The notes below the pieces were generated by a model, which ran no database searches, had not been told where the DNA came from, and saw only the letters and a list, made by a program, of their open reading frames with translations. The position numbers and the translations under genes are program-made. This document shows, one piece after another, positions 8,219 through 11,267 of a stretch of DNA of 11,267 nucleotides (its first letter is position 1; each line of letters starts with the position of its first letter). Source of the stretch: Desulfovibrio sp. (GTDB lineage Bacteria > Desulfobacterota > Desulfovibrionia > Desulfovibrionales > Desulfovibrionaceae); NCBI GenBank assembly GCA_028708195.1, contig JAQVZK010000035.1:1-11267 (forward strand). The letters run 5' to 3'.

Positions 8219-9235
8219 ATGAGCAAAATTAAAGTAGGCATCAACGGCTTCGGCCGCATCGGCAGACAGGTTTTTCGCGCCCTGCACCAGAGCTACCGCG
8301 ACCGTGTGGAAGTGGTGGCCATCAACGACCTGTTTGACGCTGAAACCAACTTTCACCTGCTGGAATACGACTCCGTTTACGGGCGCGCCCACCTGGACGC
8401 CAAGATCGACGGCACTGAAGTGACCGTTGGCGACTGGAAAGTACACTGCTTCGCCGAACGCGACCCCAAGCAGTTGACCTGGGGCGAATACGGCGTGGAT
8501 ATCGTTGTCGAAAGCACGGGCATTTTCCGCAAGGCTTCGCAGTGCTCCGTCCACATTGAAAACGGGGCCAAAAAAGTCATCATCACCGCCCCCGCCAAAG
8601 AAGAAGACATCACCATCGTCATGGGCGTCAATCATCAGGATTACGATCCGGCCAAGCACCACATCGTATCCAACGCCTCATGCACCACCAACTGCCTGGC
8701 CCCTGTGGCCCTGGTGCTGCAAAACGAATTTGGCATCCAGATCGGCAATATGACCACCATCCACTCCTACACCAACGACCAGCGCATTCTGGACATGGCC
8801 CACAAAGACCCGCGCCGTGCCCGTGCCGCCGCGTGCAATATCATTCCCACGTCCACCGGGGCTGCCCAGGCCGTGGCCAAGGTCATTCCCGCGCTCAAGG
8901 GCAAGTTTGGCGGCTACTCGCTGCGCGTGCCCACGCCCACCGTTTCCGTCGTGGACTTTACCGGCATTCTTGAAAAAGAAACCGATACCGAAACCCTGCT
9001 GGGCAAACTCAAGCACGCCTCTGAAACCTACCTCAAGGGCATTCTTGAATACAATGACAAGCCTCTTGTTTCTATGGACTTCAAGGGCAACCCCGCCTCA
9101 TCCATCCTTGAAGCTTCCTACACCACGGTGCAGGAAGGCAAGATGGTCAAGCTGGTGGCCTGGTACGACAACGAGTGGGGCTACTCCTGCCGCGTCTGCG
9201 ACCTTGCCTGCCTCATGGCTGAAAAAGGCCTTTAG
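8219..9235 (+). CDS. gap: Glyceraldehyde-3-phosphate dehydrogenase, NAD-dependent type I
   Basis: The enzyme converts glyceraldehyde 3-phosphate, phosphate and NAD to 1,3-bisphosphoglycerate and NADH in glycolysis, or the reverse in gluconeogenesis, in the cytoplasm. The 338-residue product has the usual length. The Rossmann motif [10 protein letters not shown] is at 8-17, and N36-D37 at the end of the second strand fits NAD rather than NADP preference. The catalytic cysteine is C155 in [12 protein letters not shown], and the base is H182 in [10 protein letters not shown], 27 residues apart as in the family. The C-terminal [10 protein letters not shown] is present. The ATG at 8219 follows GAGGA by 8 bases; an upstream ATG in frame at 8204 is less good. 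A strong terminator follows 25 bases after the stop. Confidence 0.98.
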   Translation: MSKIKVGINGFGRIGRQVFRALHQSYRDRVEVVAINDLFDAETNFHLLEYDSVYGRAHLDAKIDGTEVTVGDWKVHCFAERDPKQLTWGEYGVDIVVESTGIFRKASQCSVHIENGAKKVIITAPAKEEDITIVMGVNHQDYDPAKHHIVSNASCTTNCLAPVALVLQNEFGIQIGNMTTIHSYTNDQRILDMAHKDPRRARAAACNIIPTSTGAAQAVAKVIPALKGKFGGYSLRVPTPTVSVVDFTGILEKETDTETLLGKLKHASETYLKGILEYNDKPLVSMDFKGNPASSILEASYTTVQEGKMVKLVAWYDNEWGYSCRVCDLACLMAEKGL

Positions 9236-9260
9236 ACCCGGACAGCATAAAAGTTAACTG

Positions 9261-9312
9261 CCCTTGCGGGCGCGCCCTGCCCCATGCAAAGCGCGCCCGC
9301 AAGGGATTTTTA
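9261..9312 (+). terminator. Intrinsic terminator of gap
   Basis: A perfect 15-bp stem is formed by CCCTTGCGGGCGCGC (9261-9275) and its complement at 9291-9305, with a 15-base loop, followed by ATTTTTATT. It lies 25 bases after the gap stop and ends only 26 bases before the next ATG. Confidence 0.92.
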
Positions 9313-9331
9313 TTCTGGAAACGGACACGCC

Positions 9332-10048
9332 ATGCCCGACACGCAGGCCGCGACCCCCTCTTTTTTGCCATTTTTTCTGGCCGCCAGCCTTGCACTGGCG
9401 GGGGGCTTTGCCGACGCCGCCTCCTTTGTGTTGCTTGGCGTTTTCAGCGGGCATCTCACCGGCAACAGCATCTTGAGCGGCATCAGCATTGTAGAGGGCA
9501 GCTTTACGCAATTATGGGCCATACTCACGGCTGTGGGCGGCTTTGTAAGCGGCACGATAGCTGGCGTACTGTGGCGCAGGCGCATTGCCACGGCACACGG
9601 CATGTCCCTTCCTCTTGGACTTGAAATCCTTGTGGTGGGCGCGGGCATCCTGGCCTACAAAAACCTTGATGCCTCTCTGCAAGAGTACGCCCTGGCCCTC
9701 TGCCTCAGCCTGGCTTTGGGCATACAGAATGGCGTTTACGCGACAGTGGGAACATCCAAGGTGCATACCACCTACATTACCGGCGTGACGACCTCGCTGC
9801 TGAACACGCTCTTCTACGGGGCGGAGCAAAGCATTGCCAAAAAACACGACAGAGGCATGTTCGCCACAGTGCTGTGCAGTTTTGTGCTGGGTGGGGCCAG
9901 TGGGGCCTTTTTGACATACCATTACGGCGTGCAGGGTGTTCTTGGGCTTATGCCCCCGCTGCTCTTGGCCATGCCCCTTTGCTACCGCTTCTTTTCGCGC
10001 CCCGGGGCTGGCCTTGTTACCAGCCAGCACAACCCTCCATTGAAATGA
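9332..10048 (+). CDS. DUF1275 / YoaK-family membrane protein
   Basis: The 238-residue product is a polytopic inner-membrane protein with about six hydrophobic segments (near 11-30, 32-52, 62-82, 95-110, 118-136 and 178-222 in two parts). It carries the family signature near the start (LALAGGFADAASFVLLGVFSGHLTGNSI, 20-47, read in parts) and a second block, LGIQNGVYATVG followed by HTTYITGVTTSLLN (129-158). The family's substrate or function is not known to me. The ATG at 9332 is chosen because it lies just after GGAAACGGA and because the longer frame start at 9284 falls in the loop of the gap terminator. It appears monocistronic. There is little room for a promoter of its own downstream of that terminator, so readthrough or an overlapping promoter must drive it. 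Confidence 0.9.
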   Translation: MPDTQAATPSFLPFFLAASLALAGGFADAASFVLLGVFSGHLTGNSILSGISIVEGSFTQLWAILTAVGGFVSGTIAGVLWRRRIATAHGMSLPLGLEILVVGAGILAYKNLDASLQEYALALCLSLALGIQNGVYATVGTSKVHTTYITGVTTSLLNTLFYGAEQSIAKKHDRGMFATVLCSFVLGGASGAFLTYHYGVQGVLGLMPPLLLAMPLCYRFFSRPGAGLVTSQHNPPLK

Positions 10049-10178
10049 GCAGGGCGTTTTATTTTTGAAGTGCGCAGGGCGTCGGTCAGCACACCCACCC
10101 CATCCTTGCTTCTGCTGTCCAGCGATTCATCAAGCTTGCCTTCAGATGCTGCGGCGGCAAACCCCTCGGGTCCACCAC
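10049..10178. other. Gene-free region after the YoaK-type gene
   Basis: No credible gene is seen between the YoaK-type stop and the structured segment. A 9-base direct repeat, GCAGGGCGT, occurs at 10049-10057 and 10074-10082, flanking an A/T-rich patch (GTTTTATTTTTGAAG). No terminator follows the YoaK-type gene before 10285, so its transcript may run into the structured segment. No clear promoter is visible. The minus strand is open across part of this region but has no start site or family match. Confidence 0.3.
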
Positions 10179-10280
10179 CCCGGAAAAACAGCGGAGCAAC
10201 CAGCGGCATGCTCCCGTCAACCGGCAGATAAGCCCCTGCCGCTGAAGCTCTGCCGGAATACCTGATCCCGCCTTTCCGGG
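10179..10280 (+). ncRNA. Candidate structured RNA: closed two-hairpin fold with kissing loops
   Basis: Complementary arms nest cleanly. CCCGGAAA (10179-10186) pairs with TTTCCGGG (10273-10280) and encloses two hairpins: GGAGCA/TGCTCC (10193-10198 with 10209-10214) and CCGGCAGA/TCTGCCGG (10221-10228 with 10249-10256). The 10-base first loop contains CAGCGGCA (10201-10208), perfectly complementary to TGCCGCTG (10237-10244) in the second loop, so a kissing interaction is possible. An intrinsic terminator follows within 5 bases. An alternative outer pairing, GCGGCGGC (10151-10158) with 10284-10291, would compete with that terminator. It could be a small RNA, a 3' UTR element of the YoaK-type gene, or a chance fold in GC-rich DNA. 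It matches no RNA family I recognise. Confidence 0.35.
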
Positions 10281-10284
10281 CCCG

Positions 10285-10323
10285 CCGCCGCGCCTCTTAC
10301 ACAGGAACGCGCGGCGGTTTTTT
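10285..10323 (+). terminator. Intrinsic terminator, plus strand
   Basis: CCGCCGCGC (10285-10293) pairs perfectly with GCGCGGCGG (10309-10317) around a 15-base loop, followed by six T. It would end either the YoaK-type transcript, 237 bases after its stop, or a small RNA from the region just upstream. Confidence 0.85.
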
Positions 10324-10329
10324 ACATAT

Positions 10330-10363
10330 AAAAAATCCCCGTGAATTTTCACGGGGATTTTTT
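10330..10363. terminator. Bidirectional terminator between convergent genes
   Basis: AAAAATCCCCGTGAA (10331-10345) and its complement at 10348-10362 form a palindrome with A and T runs on both sides, so it can act on both strands. On the minus strand it closes the 2-oxoacid oxidoreductase operon, whose gamma gene stops at 10422. On the plus strand it backs up the terminator just upstream. Confidence 0.88.
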
Positions 10364-10421
10364 TGTACTGTATGCGCCATCCCAACCGGCACAAGGCCCG
10401 ACAGCTCAGAGCGCAAGGCAC

Positions 10422-10961
10422 TCAGGCAAAGGCATAACCGGCTTCCAGCGCCTTGACGTTGGACGGAATAAGCTTGGCGTAATTGGGGCTTATAACGCTG
10501 TTAAGCGCCTCTTGCACCACGGCAAGCGGCAAAGCGTCCGTAGCCTTGAGCCACGCGCCCAGAGCCACCATATTGGCCATTTTAACATTACCCAGTTCAT
10601 GCGCCATGTCGTTGGCCGGTATATATACCGTGCGCAAGGCGGTATCCAGAAGTCCCTTGTCCACCAAAGAGGCGTTGACCACCTGCACCCCGCCCTTGCG
10701 CAAACGGGCCTGGAACTTGCTCAGCGAGGGCTCGTTGAGCACAATGGTTGACAGTGGCTCACGCACCAGGGGCGAGCCAATGGCGTGCTCGTCCATAACC
10801 ACGGTGCAGTTGGCCGTGCCACCGCGCATTTCTGCGCCGTACACGGGGATAAAGCTTACCTCAAGGCCGTGCTCCATGCCTGCCTGAGCCAGAAGATTGC
10901 CTATGAGCATAACCCCCTGGCCGCCGAACCCGGCGATGATGACATCCTGATAACTACTCAT
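10422..10961 (-). CDS. 2-oxoacid:ferredoxin oxidoreductase, gamma subunit
   Basis: This subunit belongs to the family of thiamine-diphosphate enzymes that oxidise 2-oxoacids with CoA and pass electrons to ferredoxin, found in the cytoplasm of anaerobes. The 179-residue product has the family's GFGGQGVMLIGNLLAQAG (11-28), PVYGAEMRGGTANCTVV (39-55) and NVKMANMVALGAWLKAT (125-141). The sequence does not separate pyruvate, 2-oxoglutarate or branched-chain 2-oxoacid types. As a separate gamma subunit following beta, it fits the Kor/Vor layout. The ATG at 10961 is chosen over an upstream one at 11006 because GGGGAGG lies 6 bases before it and the protein start MSSYQDVIIAGFGGQG is typical. It overlaps the beta-subunit gene by 8 bases, so translation is likely coupled. 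Confidence 0.93.
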   Translation of the reverse strand: MSSYQDVIIAGFGGQGVMLIGNLLAQAGMEHGLEVSFIPVYGAEMRGGTANCTVVMDEHAIGSPLVREPLSTIVLNEPSLSKFQARLRKGGVQVVNASLVDKGLLDTALRTVYIPANDMAHELGNVKMANMVALGAWLKATDALPLAVVQEALNSVISPNYAKLIPSNVKALEAGYAFA

Positions 10962-11267
10962 GGCCAACCTCCCCGGCGGGCTGCCCCGCCGTGTCCGTAG
11001 CCGCATCTGTAGCGGGAGCGGTCACATCCTTGTACACACCCAGCGGAAAGACAGGAATCATAGCCTCGGCAATGCGCTTGTTGGCGGCAATGGGACTCAG
11101 ATGCCAGTTGGTGGGGCAACCTGAAAGCAGCTCGATGAAACCAAAGCCAAGCCCCTGCAACTGTACGTCAAAAGCCTTGCGCACTGCCTTTTTGGCGGCG
11201 CGCACGTTTTTGACGGTATCCAGCGAGCAACGGGCAGAATACGCCACCCCGTCCAGTTGGGCCATTA
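10954..11267 (-). CDS. 2-oxoacid:ferredoxin oxidoreductase, beta subunit, C-terminal part
   Basis: About 104 residues to the TAG at 10954-10956 are present; the rest, with the thiamine-diphosphate site, lies beyond the right edge. The ATG at 11265 is probably internal, because related proteins continue upstream of the AQLDGVAYSARCSLDTVKN segment. The diagnostic block is GFGFIELLSGCPTNWHLSPIAANKRIAEAMIPVFPLGVYKD (about 40-80 of the visible part, read in parts). CPTNW and the closing PLGVYKD are typical of KorB/VorA-type beta subunits. A polar alanine- and threonine-rich tail of about 23 residues follows and carries the ribosome site of the gamma gene in its last codons. The alpha subunit is presumably further upstream. 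Confidence 0.88.
   Translation of the reverse strand, partial: MAQLDGVAYSARCSLDTVKNVRAAKKAVRKAFDVQLQGLGFGFIELLSGCPTNWHLSPIAANKRIAEAMIPVFPLGVYKDVTAPATDAATDTAGQPAGEVGHE
10968..10974 (-). promoter_or_regulatory. Ribosome binding site for the gamma subunit
   Basis: On the minus strand, GGGGAGG lies 6 bases before the ATG at 10961, inside the end of the beta-subunit gene. It fixes the start and excludes the longer frame from 11006. Confidence 0.75.

Noticed and set aside
10257..10270. ACCTGATC inside the structured segment, reminiscent of part of the TPP riboswitch
   Set aside because: The CUGAGA element is missing upstream and the conserved bases after ACCUGAUC are absent; no thiamine gene is downstream.
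9982..10300. Minus-strand open frame after the YoaK-type gene, with a protein-like stretch (ASEGKLDESLDSRSKDG)
   Set aside because: The frame has a stop near 10300, only one late ATG at 10209, no ribosome site, and runs antisense into the YoaK-type gene. I recognise no family. A decayed gene cannot be fully excluded.
10049..10421. 6S RNA, SRP RNA or tmRNA in the gene-free gap
   Set aside because: None of their hallmarks is visible: no long bulged rod with terminal closing stem, no GGAAGCAGC-type SRP loop, no tRNA-like ends.

Overview
The window looks like a chromosomal segment of a GC-rich, anaerobic, rod- or comma-shaped Gram-negative bacterium, most likely a desulfovibrio-type sulfate reducer (Desulfovibrionaceae). 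This is inferred from the gene content: the mreBCD/PBP2/RodA/bactofilin run, a lone GAF protein ahead of gap, a ferredoxin-linked 2-oxoacid oxidoreductase, and the codon style. No taxonomic marker is present. All genes look intact. The two at the window edges run off it. No IS element, phage gene, tRNA, rRNA or CRISPR array is visible.

Layout. (1) Positions 2-1006, minus strand: a YhcC-type radical SAM protein cut by the left edge, divergent from the next block. (2) Positions 1250-7260, plus strand: a cell-elongation cluster in the order mreB, mreC, mreD, mrdA (PBP2), mrdB (RodA), bactofilin. MreB filaments, the MreC/MreD linkers, the RodA glycosyltransferase and the PBP2 transpeptidase form the elongasome that builds side-wall peptidoglycan. 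The bactofilin, 25 bases behind rodA, adds a second self-assembling scaffold. (3) Positions 7446-9235: a stand-alone GAF-domain protein, then NAD-dependent glyceraldehyde-3-phosphate dehydrogenase, closed by a strong intrinsic terminator. (4) Positions 9332-10048: a DUF1275/YoaK-type membrane protein. (5) Positions 10049-10421: a gene-free stretch with a terminator, a bidirectional terminator and a segment whose complementary arms fit a compact RNA fold. (6) Positions 10422-11267, minus strand: the gamma subunit and the end of the beta subunit of a 2-oxoacid:ferredoxin oxidoreductase, overlapping by 8 bases.

Most of the window is ordinary core biology. The best candidate for something undescribed is the segment at about 10179-10323. 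An 8-bp closing stem there encloses two hairpins whose loops are perfectly complementary over 8 bases (a possible kissing loop), followed by an intrinsic terminator. Other points of interest are a strong GC hairpin between mreB and mreC, a 7+7 dyad ahead of rodA, structured DNA between the GAF gene and gap, and the very short space between the gap terminator and the YoaK-type gene.
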